Shown: positions 35,372-42,773 of the stretch, one piece after another | Layout of the letters: each line of letters begins with the position of its first letter | Position numbering within the stretch: position 1 is the first letter of the stretch | Origin: Bacteroidales bacterium UBA4772 | GTDB lineage: Bacteria; Bacteroidota; Bacteroidia; Bacteroidales; VadinHA17 | NCBI GenBank assembly: GCA_002403305.1 | Contig: DHHM01000024.1 | Coordinates: 54,036 to 109,285 of the forward strand | Direction of reading: 5' to 3' | Length of the DNA: 55,250 nucleotides | Program-made: the position numbers and the translations under genes | The notes under the pieces: generated by a model | Told to the model about the DNA's origin: nothing | What the model saw: only the letters and a program-made list of their open reading frames with translations | Database searches by the model: none

Positions 35372-35824
35372 TTACAGCCTTCCCTCGTCTCCAAAGCTGT
35401 AATGTTCCCCTTCCGGGGTCAGGATGAGATGGTCTAGAAGTTGAATATCCATCAAGGCCGCTGAATCTTTGAGCTTTTGAGTGATTCTTATGTCGGCATC
35501 ACTGGGTTCGGCATTGCCGCTGGGGTGGTTGTGGCACATGATCATGCCGCTTGCCAGACATTTTAAGGCAGTCGCCAGCACAAGTCTAACATCTATAACG
35601 GTCCCGGAGATGCCTCCCTGAGATACCTTAAACCAGCCTATTGAGTTATTCTTACGGTTCAGGTACACAACTACAACGCTTTCGCAAACCTCAATTGTGT
35701 CCTCGTCAAACATCAGCCTCATGTAGTCGGCTGCATCTTTGCTAGACTTGATCTGGACCTTTTTGATGTCGCCTGACTTATATTTCAAAGTCAGTTCCGG
35801 GATGTTTGTCAGGTATTCTTTCAT
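35372..35824 (-). CDS. RadC-like JAB domain protein
   Basis: 150 residues. The JAMM/MPN+ metal-site motif H98-x-H100-P-S-G ... D111 is intact, with an upstream Glu (VCESVVVVYLN), so it can bind zinc. RadC-like proteins occur on mobile elements; their substrate is unknown and a role in DNA repair is not proven. It lacks the HhH domain of chromosomal RadC. Placed last in the accessory block, before the structural operon. Confidence 0.85.
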   Translation of the reverse strand: MKEYLTNIPELTLKYKSGDIKKVQIKSSKDAADYMRLMFDEDTIEVCESVVVVYLNRKNNSIGWFKVSQGGISGTVIDVRLVLATALKCLASGMIMCHNHPSGNAEPSDADIRITQKLKDSAALMDIQLLDHLILTPEGEHYSFGDEGRL

Positions 35825-35827
35825 CGC

Positions 35828-36007
35828 TTAGCCCTCCGTTATTTCGTCATCACTATTGATATCGTCAATGTCGGCCTGAAGCATTCCTGCCAGCCAATTC
35901 TCTATATCCATAATGCTTACTGGATCGTTTGCTCCTTGCTCGAAATGATACCGATACAGGCACTTCAATACGGGCAGTGTCTCGTTTACTTTAATGGTTA
36001 TGTTCAT
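35828..36007 (-). CDS. Small acidic protein (59 residues)
   Basis: An ATG at 36007 one base after the stop of the preceding gene opens 59 codons to a TAA at 35828, three bases before the next ATG. Reads MNITIKVNETLPVLKCLYRY, then an acidic tail (DIDDINSDDEITEG). The tight spacing on both sides supports it as a real gene. Function unknown. Confidence 0.7.
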   Translation of the reverse strand: MNITIKVNETLPVLKCLYRYHFEQGANDPVSIMDIENWLAGMLQADIDDINSDDEITEG

Positions 36008-36008
36008 G

Positions 36009-36632
36009 TCAGACAGTTTCAGCGGTTACTGTGGTTACCTTTCTCTGTGCCTTGTAGTCGGAGCAGAGTTTCTGGATACGCTCCTTCATTATAGGATTAA
36101 TTATTGCGCCTTCAATCTCATTCCAGCCAAAGCTCCACATGTGACCGCAACCAACGCAGCTTACACAAATCCTAAGTTCTGTTCCGGTGTCCTTAAGATA
36201 GGAAAGTGCCAGTGCGTCTCTTTTGCCATTCCAAGAAAACCTGATGCCTTCACTGTCTTCGTTCAGGCTTAAGCCATGATAACAGGTCAAGCTGATCGTC
36301 ATGCCAAGCGGCTGCACCGTTGTTTGTATCATCCCAGGATTGTCCGGCCCTTCGACTAAAGCCGGGTGGCTGTTATCAAGACGGCACATGCTATTGATGC
36401 GATACGCTCCGTTCTCGTAATCAATGAACGGCTGGTAATCGTCATAGTTTCCGGGGCCAAAACCATCTTCTTCCGGTAGAGGGAGCCGGTAAAACAGGCC
36501 CGTCTCTCTCATCGGGTCAACGTTATTCGGCATCGCTGTTACCAGATTCCGGTCCTCATATCTGAGGTAGTACATCATTTCGCAGGTCCCTATCTTGACC
36601 GCTTCGCCTTTGTATTTTGCCATTTCTCCCAT
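36009..36632 (-). CDS. Conserved hypothetical of Bacteroidota mobile elements
   Basis: 207 residues (ATG at 36632; an alternative at 36623, MAKYKGEAVKIG, has a GGGAG just upstream). Starts like a protein found widely on Bacteroidota phages and conjugative elements (YKGEAVKIGTCEMMYYLRYED). Contains a CxxCG pair (CVSCVGCGHMW) that may bind zinc. Function unknown. Confidence 0.65.
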   Translation of the reverse strand: MGEMAKYKGEAVKIGTCEMMYYLRYEDRNLVTAMPNNVDPMRETGLFYRLPLPEEDGFGPGNYDDYQPFIDYENGAYRINSMCRLDNSHPALVEGPDNPGMIQTTVQPLGMTISLTCYHGLSLNEDSEGIRFSWNGKRDALALSYLKDTGTELRICVSCVGCGHMWSFGWNEIEGAIINPIMKERIQKLCSDYKAQRKVTTVTAETV

Positions 36633-36644
36633 GTCTCTGCCTTC

Positions 36645-36830
36645 TTATATGTCTAACAGATCCATAAGATAATCAGGCTCCAGACCGAATTCGTCCAGCA
36701 TGATGTCATCCATTTCACAGATGCCGATTTCACCGCTACCTATGCGGTCCCTGACTTCGGCAATACGTTTGTCTGCTTCCGCAGATGTCAGGTTGTCACG
36801 CCTCATTAAGATTCTTTTTAATTCACTCAT
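36645..36830 (-). CDS. Small helical acidic protein
   Basis: 61 residues, all helical, starting SELKRILMRRDNLTSAEADK with an acidic C-terminus (EPDYLMDLLDI). Member of a leftward string of small accessory genes. Function unknown. Confidence 0.6.
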   Translation of the reverse strand: MSELKRILMRRDNLTSAEADKRIAEVRDRIGSGEIGICEMDDIMLDEFGLEPDYLMDLLDI

Positions 36831-36869
36831 TTTGATTCGGTTTAGTGGTTTATAATTACGGTTTAATAT

Positions 36870-37070
36870 TTACTTGCTCCATCCCAGTGCCTCTGTAGCT
36901 TCTCCAGAGAGGTAGCCTATCTGCCCAGCCTCACCGATATACACCTTGTCTCCCGCCGGGGCAATGTCTCCGACTTCATATTCAAAGGGGTAGTTAGGCT
37001 GGAAAGCCAGTTTCACTTCCAGTTCTTCTTCAAACCCCTCCAGCTGCTCAATTAATTCTCCTACTGTCAT
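36870..37070 (-). CDS. Small acidic protein
   Basis: 66 residues, starting MTVGELIEQLEGFEEELEV with the rest beta-rich. First gene after phage promoter site b (leader of about 18 bases). Function unknown. Confidence 0.6.
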   Translation of the reverse strand: MTVGELIEQLEGFEEELEVKLAFQPNYPFEYEVGDIAPAGDKVYIGEAGQIGYLSGEATEALGWSK

Positions 37071-37093
37071 TGTTTCTCGGTTTTAGTGTATAA

Positions 37094-37123
37094 TAAAGTT
37101 AAACAAAATTGCTTAATAAGCAA
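37094..37123 (-). promoter_or_regulatory. Phage promoter-operator site b
   Basis: Palindrome TTGCTTAATAAGCAA (37109-37123). On the minus strand TTGC at 37123 is 22 bases before a -7-like TAACTTTA (37101-37094), then about 24 bases to the next ATG (37070). Confidence 0.65.
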
Positions 37124-37171
37124 CATTTTAGACATATTATTTTACTGTTTTAACATTTAATAACACATCCG

Positions 37172-37495
37172 TTAAAGGTAGAAACTCTCGCAAAAGGTAT
37201 TCTGGATGCTGGCATATTGTTCTGGTGTTATATCTCCCTCAAAAGTCGTTTCGATATCCCCGGTGTAAAGAGTAAACCCTCCCCTGGGAAAGTTGTTTTC
37301 CTGACAGAAACCGATTAAATAGGTCCGGTTCCTTAGCTTCTGAAGTAAAAGACCACTCCAATCGCCAGCAGATGAAGTCGTATCCAGAAACTTTACCTGC
37401 TTCACGCTTTTGAACTTCCTCAGATATTCTCCGGGTGCATGCCAGCCCCCGTCAACCTGATACTGTTTGTTGGTCAATAGTCCTATTTTGCTCAT
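37172..37495 (-). CDS. Small phage accessory protein
   Basis: 107 residues, mixed alpha/beta, starting MSKIGLLTNKQYQVDGGWHA. Two bases downstream of the preceding gene's stop. No family recognised. Confidence 0.55.
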   Translation of the reverse strand: MSKIGLLTNKQYQVDGGWHAPGEYLRKFKSVKQVKFLDTTSSAGDWSGLLLQKLRNRTYLIGFCQENNFPRGGFTLYTGDIETTFEGDITPEQYASIQNTFCESFYL

Positions 37496-37497
37496 GG

Positions 37498-37764
37498 TCA
37501 GAATACTTTTGCAAACTCCCTCGCGAACTCATAAGAGACACGTTCCCGGTCTTTGATCTCCTTATCCATACATTCCGAATCAGAATCTTTGTCCATCAGA
37601 ACGACCATGCGACCATGATATAGATGTCGCTGCATTTCCATAAACGCATCCAGTAAACCTATGCCTCCATAGGTAGAATAACGCCGCCCTTCATGAAAGG
37701 ACAGGACATAGATTTTCCGTTCGACTTCTCTTGCTTTTTCGGTTGTCTTTTTGAGTGTTGCCAT
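37498..37764 (-). CDS. Small basic phage accessory protein
   Basis: 88 residues, starting MATLKKTTEKAREVERKIYV; helical and charged, with an acidic middle (MDKDSDSECMDKE). No family recognised. Confidence 0.55.
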   Translation of the reverse strand: MATLKKTTEKAREVERKIYVLSFHEGRRYSTYGGIGLLDAFMEMQRHLYHGRMVVLMDKDSDSECMDKEIKDRERVSYEFAREFAKVF

Positions 37765-37788
37765 TGGGTCTGTTTTTTGAGTTGGTTA

Positions 37789-38067
37789 CTATCTGAAAAA
37801 CGGTGTGACGGTGGTATCTTCTCCCTTTGTTTCTTTGAGCCTGAGATGTTCCCTGTATGCCATTTGGTAAGAGTCAATGTGACCGCAAGGATTTTCCCAG
37901 TTGTCAACTGAATACCATTCCCCGTCTTCACAATAGCTTCGGGGATGTGGCTCTCCTCTCTTTGCACCGCAAACTGGGCAGTTGTCAGCGATCTCGATTT
38001 TTACCGGGTAGAAGGTCCAGCCGTCTCCGCCGAACCAGTTGTTTCTGTACATTATTGTTGCCTTCAT
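37789..38067 (-). CDS. Small zinc-finger-like accessory protein
   Basis: 92 residues with CPVCGAKRGEPH and a later CGH (NPCGHIDSY), a likely zinc knuckle. Starts MKATIMYRNNWFGGDGWTF. Found in the string of small accessory genes; function unknown. Confidence 0.6.
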   Translation of the reverse strand: MKATIMYRNNWFGGDGWTFYPVKIEIADNCPVCGAKRGEPHPRSYCEDGEWYSVDNWENPCGHIDSYQMAYREHLRLKETKGEDTTVTPFFR

Positions 38068-38077
38068 GGTTGTATCG

Positions 38078-38365
38078 CTATTTGATTAGTTTCCATTGTG
38101 CTTGGTCTCTGGGCCAGATAATTGCCGAGTTGCCATACTCATTCGTGTAAACATTATAGCCGTCTTGATCGTCATCCAGAACAAAGTCGTCTGAATTCAA
38201 TCGGACCAATCCACGCCCTTTGTCTGGGGCTTTCGTTTTGGTTATTGTAGCAAACATGCCGGGATATATTAGAGGCTGCAATGACTTTCCGTCAGTCCCA
38301 GAGTCGGCCCTTCGTTCGCCCCGGTACTGAACCGTATCTCCGTCTTTGAATAGTGCTTTCTGCAT
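38078..38365 (-). CDS. Small phage accessory protein
   Basis: 95 residues, SH3-like beta pattern starting MQKALFKDGDTVQYRGERRA and including ATITKTKAPDKGRGLVRL, suggestive of a nucleic-acid-binding barrel. Function unknown. Confidence 0.55.
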   Translation of the reverse strand: MQKALFKDGDTVQYRGERRADSGTDGKSLQPLIYPGMFATITKTKAPDKGRGLVRLNSDDFVLDDDQDGYNVYTNEYGNSAIIWPRDQAQWKLIK

Positions 38366-38377
38366 ATCGTTTTGGTT

Positions 38378-38893
38378 TTAGAATGAATAGTCGTAATACT
38401 CTCGTTTGACTCCGAACAGGATGCTGACGTTGTTCCACTCGACCCTAGGCTTTGTCAATCCCGGAATGATGGACTTGATGTAGATGTCTCCGGCATATTC
38501 TCCGCCAGCTGCCTTGTAAGCTTCATGGAGTGCTGGTCCTGAGTCTCCGTACTTCTCCAGTGCTTCCTCAGTAAAGGTCACCATGTCTCGCCTGGACTTC
38601 CAGCCACCCCACTTGTAATACAGGGAGAATTTTTCGTCTGTCAACTCCTCATACTCATACACCTGTGAGTCGGACATACCAAATTCGTCTGTTCTCTTGG
38701 GAGCATATCGCTGGATTACACAGCTTTTCTCCTTCTCGTTTACCTCTATTACCTCATATGCATGTCGGTCAGTCCAGAGCAAGATTGTTGCTCCTGCACC
38801 CACTACTGGTATGCTTTGGTTCTTACTCATCATCCAGTTAAAGAATGACCCGGTTTGCTTGCCGAGCTTCATCCCTCTTTTTATTGGTTCCAT
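38378..38893 (-). CDS. Phage accessory protein
   Basis: 171 residues, starting MEPIKRGMKLGKQTGSFFNW; mixed alpha/beta with several aromatic pairs. I recognise no family. Separated by 12 bases from the next gene. Confidence 0.55.
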   Translation of the reverse strand: MEPIKRGMKLGKQTGSFFNWMMSKNQSIPVVGAGATILLWTDRHAYEVIEVNEKEKSCVIQRYAPKRTDEFGMSDSQVYEYEELTDEKFSLYYKWGGWKSRRDMVTFTEEALEKYGDSGPALHEAYKAAGGEYAGDIYIKSIIPGLTKPRVEWNNVSILFGVKREYYDYSF

Positions 38894-38911
38894 TGTCTTT
38901 ATCGGGTTTAG

Positions 38912-39268
38912 TTATCGTGATAATGCTTCGTATTCCTCCGGTGTCTCAAAGCGGTCATGAACCGGGATAGGGTAGGAGTTGGGGAACCGGCTGTCACTAG
39001 TGTAGATAAAATTGCCTCCGAACATTCCGTATCGGTCCCCTCTCATCTCAAAGCTTTTTTTTCTGTGTTCAGCATGAATGTACTCCCTGCCGCAGATGTT
39101 ACACCTGACCAGTACCAGATACACTTCGTCTTTCCCAACCTTGAAAGGTCCCTCTATTGAGTCGTCAACCAGCAAGATCCTGCTTACTTTTGAAGTGATG
39201 CCGTTTGCCGTGCAATCAGGGAAGTCAACTTCCCTGAATACTCCTACTGTTATCCCTGTGAGTTCCAT
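38912..39268 (-). CDS. Phage accessory protein with a Cys knuckle
   Basis: 118 residues, starting MELTGITVGVFREVDFPDCT; carries CNICGREYIHAEH, a possible zinc site. Function unknown. Confidence 0.55.
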   Translation of the reverse strand: MELTGITVGVFREVDFPDCTANGITSKVSRILLVDDSIEGPFKVGKDEVYLVLVRCNICGREYIHAEHRKKSFEMRGDRYGMFGGNFIYTSDSRFPNSYPIPVHDRFETPEEYEALSR

Positions 39269-39281
39269 TGTCTTTTATCGG

Positions 39282-39656
39282 TTAAAGTCTGCTTATTAAA
39301 TAATCTATGTCTTCCTGGCTTAGCTGGAGGCCCAGACCTCTCTGCATCTTGATTTTTGCCGCCTTCCCCAGTTCTTGTTCAACCCTCTCATCCAAGTCTC
39401 TGTCATCAAGCTGGTCTGCCATCAGAAGCATAAAACGACAGAGGTCTTCCTTCTTCTCCTTACCCTCAGTCTTCGCAACTGCGATCAGCTCGTCTTTGGC
39501 TTCGGCTTCAGAGTAAAATTTGGTGGCTGTCTCAATCGGAAAGTCATTCCTGATATTGGCTGTCATCTGGTCCAAGTCTTTTTTGAAGTATTCAGCGAAA
39601 TAGCCGTCAGCTTCGCAGAGGCTAGTTAGTGTCTTGATCTCGAGTTCTTTTGTCAT
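39282..39656 (-). CDS. Helical phage accessory protein
   Basis: 124 residues, almost wholly helical and acidic, starting MTKELEIKTLTSLCEADGYF and ending QEDIDYLISRL. No family recognised. Confidence 0.55.
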   Translation of the reverse strand: MTKELEIKTLTSLCEADGYFAEYFKKDLDQMTANIRNDFPIETATKFYSEAEAKDELIAVAKTEGKEKKEDLCRFMLLMADQLDDRDLDERVEQELGKAAKIKMQRGLGLQLSQEDIDYLISRL

Positions 39657-39667
39657 GTCCGTCTGGG

Positions 39668-39853
39668 TTAGTTGTTGTAGTATGCATCAATTTCCTGTGA
39701 GATGTCAGATTCTGATATGTGCTCTGGGCCATTATTCAGCAGGTTGTGACTAATCACTTCAGCATCTCTGTCAGTTATGAGCAGGAAGTTCGCTTCGTTC
39801 ATCAGGTTTAGGATTCTGGCGATCAATTCTGGGGAGGCGGTTTTCAGTGTCAT
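39668..39853 (-). CDS. Small helical phage protein
   Basis: 61 residues, starting MTLKTASPELIARILNLMNE; helical, acidic C-terminus. First gene behind phage promoter site c. Function unknown. Confidence 0.55.
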   Translation of the reverse strand: MTLKTASPELIARILNLMNEANFLLITDRDAEVISHNLLNNGPEHISESDISQEIDAYYNN

Positions 39854-39885
39854 GTCTTTGTTTTTGTGTGTTTATCTCAACACAA

Positions 39886-39919
39886 TAAAGATAATCAATA
39901 TTGCTCTTTAAGCAATATT
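39886..39919 (-). promoter_or_regulatory. Phage promoter-operator site c (small accessory genes)
   Basis: Perfect inverted repeat AATATTGCT (39897-39905) and AGCAATATT (39911-39919). On the minus strand TTGC at 39915 lies 22 bases before a -7-like TATCTTTA (39893-39886), about 33 bases before the ATG at 39853. Confidence 0.65.
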
Positions 39920-39977
39920 AATCATGCTTATTTTCCTCAATTTCACATTATTTAACATTTGATGATCAGGGAGTTAA

Positions 39978-40013
39978 GCAAAAACCGTGACAAACAACTT
40001 ACCCATTGTCCGT
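39978..40013. repeat. Direct repeat, copy 1 (pairs with 42774-42811)
   Basis: GCAAAAACCGTGACAAACAA plus the following CTTACCC is 26 of 27 identical to the copy at 42774, and both continue with a TGTCCGT/TGGTCCGT. The two copies flank the whole 40.0-42.8 kb cassette section. Possible duplication, target-site or recombination product. Confidence 0.75.
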
Positions 40014-40102
40014 ATTAGCTGCTGTTATTTATTTAAAATCAAGATTATCAGTTATAAACACGTCTTGTTAATAATTATTATACAACGCGTCTAAAATATA
40101 TT

Positions 40103-40133
40103 TGGAAATCTCGTTTATATTGCGTATTTTTGT
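40103..40133 (+). promoter_or_regulatory. Bacteroidota-consensus promoter for the 40153 gene
   Basis: TTTG and TATTTTTG with about 20 bases between fit the -33 TTTG / -7 TAnnTTTG consensus, just upstream of the ATG at 40153. The -7 region (TTGCGTATTTTTGTAC) is also close to that of phage promoter e (TTGCGTATTTTTATTGTAC), so the two may share a history or regulator. Confidence 0.6.
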
Positions 40134-40152
40134 ACTATAAAAAATTAAAGAT

Positions 40153-40542
40153 ATGGATGCCAATTTATTTAACACATTAATTAGTAGACGCGATGAACTT
40201 CGTAAGGAACTTGTCCATATTGAGGGACTTATTAAGATTTATCAAGGTATAGGTATTCCTACAAAGAAAGATAGTCCCAATGAACCAAGAATGAAGAGGA
40301 CTAAATTTAATAAAAGGCGTACTGATGTAAAATCCCAAGTCATCAATTTGATAAAGGGATTTGGGGAAGAATTCTATGTTGCTGATCTTACGAAGGCCTT
40401 AGAAGAGAAGGAACCGAATAAAGACCATAAACTAATAAGTAATAAGGCTCGTAATTATATCCATATCCTTAAAAAGGAAGGTGTAATTTCAGGTCGGCTT
40501 GTAGACGGTAATAAATATGTATACAAATTAATAAATAAATAA
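40153..40542 (+). CDS. Small DNA-binding-type protein, only rightward gene of the prophage
   Basis: 129 residues: N-terminal coiled coil (NTLISRRDELRKELVHIEGL), a basic linker (RMKRTKFNKRRT), then a winged-helix-like C-terminus (VKSQVINLIKGFGEEFYVAD to HILKKEGVISGRLVDGNKYV). It is divergent from the leftward accessory genes, with two promoters facing away from each other, and has its own Bacteroidota-type promoter. A plausible repressor or regulator of the leftward sites; this is inference. Confidence 0.6.
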   Translation: MDANLFNTLISRRDELRKELVHIEGLIKIYQGIGIPTKKDSPNEPRMKRTKFNKRRTDVKSQVINLIKGFGEEFYVADLTKALEEKEPNKDHKLISNKARNYIHILKKEGVISGRLVDGNKYVYKLINK

Positions 40543-40565
40543 AAGGACTGGTGAGGTCAGTCCTT
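40543..40565 (+). terminator. Stem-loop behind the 40153 gene
   Basis: AAGGACTG (40543-40550) and CAGTCCTT (40558-40565), perfect 8-bp stem with a 7-base loop, right at the stop codon. No U-run, so it may be a processing stem rather than a strong terminator. Confidence 0.4.
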
Positions 40566-40566
40566 A

Positions 40567-40638
40567 AGCTCCGTAGTTCAATTGGATAGAATGATTTACC
40601 TAAAAATCGAGTTGAAGGTTCGAATCCTTCCGGAGCTA
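40567..40638 (+). tRNA. tRNA-Arg-like sequence with an abnormal anticodon arm
   Basis: AGCTCCG/CGGAGCT acceptor (40567-40573 with 40631-40637), D-arm GTTC-AATTGGATA-GAAT, and T-arm GAAGG-TTCGAAT-CCTTC are intact and tRNA-Arg-like. The anticodon arm is not: GATTT and AAATC leave only six bases (ACCTAA) instead of seven, and position 26 is missing. Total 72 bases, two short. Either a degenerate phage or cargo tRNA, or an attachment-site remnant. No anticodon can be assigned with confidence. Confidence 0.5.
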
Positions 40639-40639
40639 C

Positions 40640-40992
40640 AAACATAAAGGTCGGTTCACTTACCGATAAAAGACGGGACGACTGCAAATACAGTGATTGT
40701 GTCAAATAGTCCCATAAGCTTGTAAATACAATCTTACCGTCGGCAAAGGGGTTTCGCAGGGCCTCTTTGTTCATTACAAATGTACGAAAGACTATTCTAT
40801 TGTCCAAATTATTCATGTAAAAATATGAAATTCATTGGTTTAATGTTTATTCCCACTTGGTCCTAGAGCTAGAGGTGCATGCATCAGTTATTAACGTTTT
40901 TTCTTAATAGGTGATGATCTTTAAGATATTTAATTGTTTGAATAGAGTATTTACATCTTGGTCTGAGCAGGCTATTTCTTGTTTATAATGAA
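40640..40992. other. Non-coding stretch before the first cassette palindrome
   Basis: I see no convincing gene here. A minus-strand frame (end 40469) reads the tRNA antisense and is not real. The region has an AT-rich stretch with a TTTTTT and is unexplained. Confidence 0.4.
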
Positions 40993-41073
40993 CGCTAACG
41001 GTCGTCGTATGGGTCTGTTGCCGCAGAGCCGCAGCATAGAAGCCAATTGCATATACCGACCTGTTAGCGGCAG
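40993..41073 (-). repeat. attC-like palindrome 1, after the 41074 cassette gene
   Basis: An imperfect palindrome of about 80 bases. On the minus strand it starts TGCCGCTAAC directly at the stop of the 41074 gene and ends with ACCGTTAGCG. The start of this gene's own cassette (the end of palindrome 2) is GTTAGCGGCA, an exact reverse complement of TGCCGCTAAC, as integron theory predicts. Shares a GTTG-CGCAGAG-CGCAG core with palindrome 3. Confidence 0.65.
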
Positions 41074-41796
41074 TTATCTTTTCAAACCATCTATTCTTTG
41101 TATAAGATCATCAAGCATGATATCGTACTTTTTATCCACTCTTTCTATTTGACCGTGGGCGGCAAGATTCCGTATTCTATTTATCTCATTAAGTTGCCCA
41201 AGCGTATCAAGTTGGATTAACTCAAGTTGAAATAGCATCATAAAGAGATCATGTAGTCTATAAGGTGGTTTTTCATTCTTTTCTACTTGAATTTCAAACC
41301 CAAGTTTTGAAAACGAATTTCTAACCAGGTTTTCAAGTTTAATAAATTTTTCTAGGAATTCTCCAATCTTAATAGTATCACTTTCATTACCAGCATTTAA
41401 ATCTTTATTTTGACTTATTAGCTTCTTTGCCGTGTTCTCGATTTTGTCAGGATTAATTATTGTGATGATAAAATTAATTGCCCATATTATTGTGACAATG
41501 TTAATTACTGAGGCAGCAATAACATAAACACAGAAATTTGGAATATAATATTTATTAAGAAATACAAGCGAGATACTTGATATTATGGAAGTCCCAGTTA
41601 AATAGCATAATACTTTTAGCTTAATGAAATTTTTATGTTTGAGCTCTTTTATAATTGGCTCCAAAGTCTCATCTGTTGATTTTAAAGTATCAAATTTATC
41701 TTGCACAAAGTAAAAACCTGCAGTAAGAAAGCCAATAAAAGCAGCTATAGATTGTGCTGAGGTGCTGAAATACCAATAGATGTTGTCTGTGTTCAT
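41074..41796 (-). CDS. Three-TM protein with HEPN-like RNLAAH motif (cassette gene)
   Basis: 240 residues: TM helices near 12-30, 60-80 and 86-113, then a helical cytoplasmic domain with NRIRNLAAHGQ, an Rx4H motif (Arg209-Asn210 ... His214) characteristic of HEPN RNases. AT-rich relative to phage genes and flanked by palindromes 1 and 2. HEPN proteins often act in toxin or antiphage defence, so a membrane-bound HEPN toxin is a reasonable idea, but no partner antitoxin is seen in its own cassette. Alternative: a non-catalytic HEPN-like adaptor. Confidence 0.6.
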   Translation of the reverse strand: MNTDNIYWYFSTSAQSIAAFIGFLTAGFYFVQDKFDTLKSTDETLEPIIKELKHKNFIKLKVLCYLTGTSIISSISLVFLNKYYIPNFCVYVIAASVINIVTIIWAINFIITIINPDKIENTAKKLISQNKDLNAGNESDTIKIGEFLEKFIKLENLVRNSFSKLGFEIQVEKNEKPPYRLHDLFMMLFQLELIQLDTLGQLNEINRIRNLAAHGQIERVDKKYDIMLDDLIQRIDGLKR

Positions 41797-41816
41797 GTTG
41801 CAGTATTTGAGTTAAT

Positions 41817-41948
41817 TGCCGCTAACGCCCGCGTGTATGAGCCGTTGCGTGTTCAAAGCGCTTTGTTGTCGAGTTAGCACGGCCTAACCAAAAGAACTGA
41901 CCTACGCAAACTCGCTGCCAGCAATGGCTTATACACGCTGTTGTAAGC
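41817..41948 (-). repeat. attC-like palindrome 2, after the 41982 cassette gene
   Basis: GCGTGTATGAGCCGTTGC (41831-41848) is complementary at 16 of 18 positions to GCAATGGCTTATACACGC (41921-41938), forming the arms of a large stem-loop of about 130 bases. On the minus strand it opens with GCTTACAAC and closes with GTTAGCGGCA. The opening GCTTACAAC is an exact reverse complement of GTTGTAAGC, the start of the same cassette (end of palindrome 3). Confidence 0.7.
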
Positions 41949-41981
41949 TGTGCATTACAATTATTTGAATTAATATATTGA

Positions 41982-42614
41982 TTAAAGATTTGTTATATAA
42001 TTGATTGCTCTTGATGAACCCATTAATGAAAACCTTGCTGTATAATTATCTAAACAGTCACTTGATAACCTAATTGTCATTTGCTTACCTGCTCTAATTA
42101 AATTAATGAATTCATTATATTCCTCTTCATAAATGAATTCCAGAAACCATTCTTCATGACCTGGATTTGTCGAAACTTTAGGTAAAAAAATCGTTTCTGA
42201 TATATCAATCTTAATCTTTACCTTATTACTGGCACAACCTCCATAAGGAACATTTGATAAGTAAATATTTATTGATTCCCTAGGAGGTTCCTGCGCAGGC
42301 TCCTTTTGTTCTCGATATCTCTCATAATCAGATTTTATAATTGTATCAGGATTTTCAGACATAATCTTTTTGTTCATAATAAAAACTGGTCTATAATATG
42401 GTGAAGAAGAACCAATTCCTTCAATACTACACGATTTAATTTTACCTTCAAATTCATCATTGATGGTTTGATAATTCCAGTTTTGTGCTATAACTACATT
42501 CCCTGATATTATGAAATTAAATCCCAAAAAAAGGCAAATAAATTTATTCCTTCCGCAAAGCAATCTTTTAATCCAGACTAGGATTAAGTCAAATAACAAA
42601 CACGTATTTTTCAT
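41982..42614 (-). CDS. Exported protein of unknown function (cassette gene)
   Basis: 210 residues, AT-rich; a hydrophobic stretch near 28-43 (FICLFLGFNFIISGN..) is likely a signal anchor with cleavage after VVIAQ. The mature part is beta-rich with no known domain. Sits alone between palindromes 2 and 3. Cassette proteins of unknown function are common. Confidence 0.55.
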   Translation of the reverse strand: MKNTCLLFDLILVWIKRLLCGRNKFICLFLGFNFIISGNVVIAQNWNYQTINDEFEGKIKSCSIEGIGSSSPYYRPVFIMNKKIMSENPDTIIKSDYERYREQKEPAQEPPRESINIYLSNVPYGGCASNKVKIKIDISETIFLPKVSTNPGHEEWFLEFIYEEEYNEFINLIRAGKQMTIRLSSDCLDNYTARFSLMGSSRAINYITNL

Positions 42615-42684
42615 AGGACTTTATGTAATTTAGGTATTGATTATTTAAACTAATCTCTTTTTAGGTCCAAATTTTTTCTGCATT

Positions 42685-42758
42685 GCTTACAACGTTCGGC
42701 GGTATGTGCAGTTGGCGCAGAGTCGCAGTGGTGCGATGCAGGGTTATCCTGTTACTAC
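42685..42758 (-). repeat. attC-like palindrome 3, after the 42824/43569 genes
   Basis: About 74 bases. On the minus strand it ends CGAACGTTGTAAGC, the start of the 41982 cassette. Its inner half CAGTTGGCGCAGAGTCGCAG aligns with CTGTTGCCGCAGAGCCGCAG of palindrome 1, so the sites are one family. Its own opening (GTAGTAACAGGATAAC) has no clear partner at the far end of the 43569 gene, so this unit may be older or rearranged. Confidence 0.6.
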
Positions 42759-42773
42759 TTAATTCTCGCATTG

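Noticed and set aside
40469..40816. Minus-strand frame of 115 codons over the tRNA-like element
   Set aside because: Contains an antisense tRNA peptide (APEGFEPSTRF) and overlaps the stop of a better gene on the other strand.
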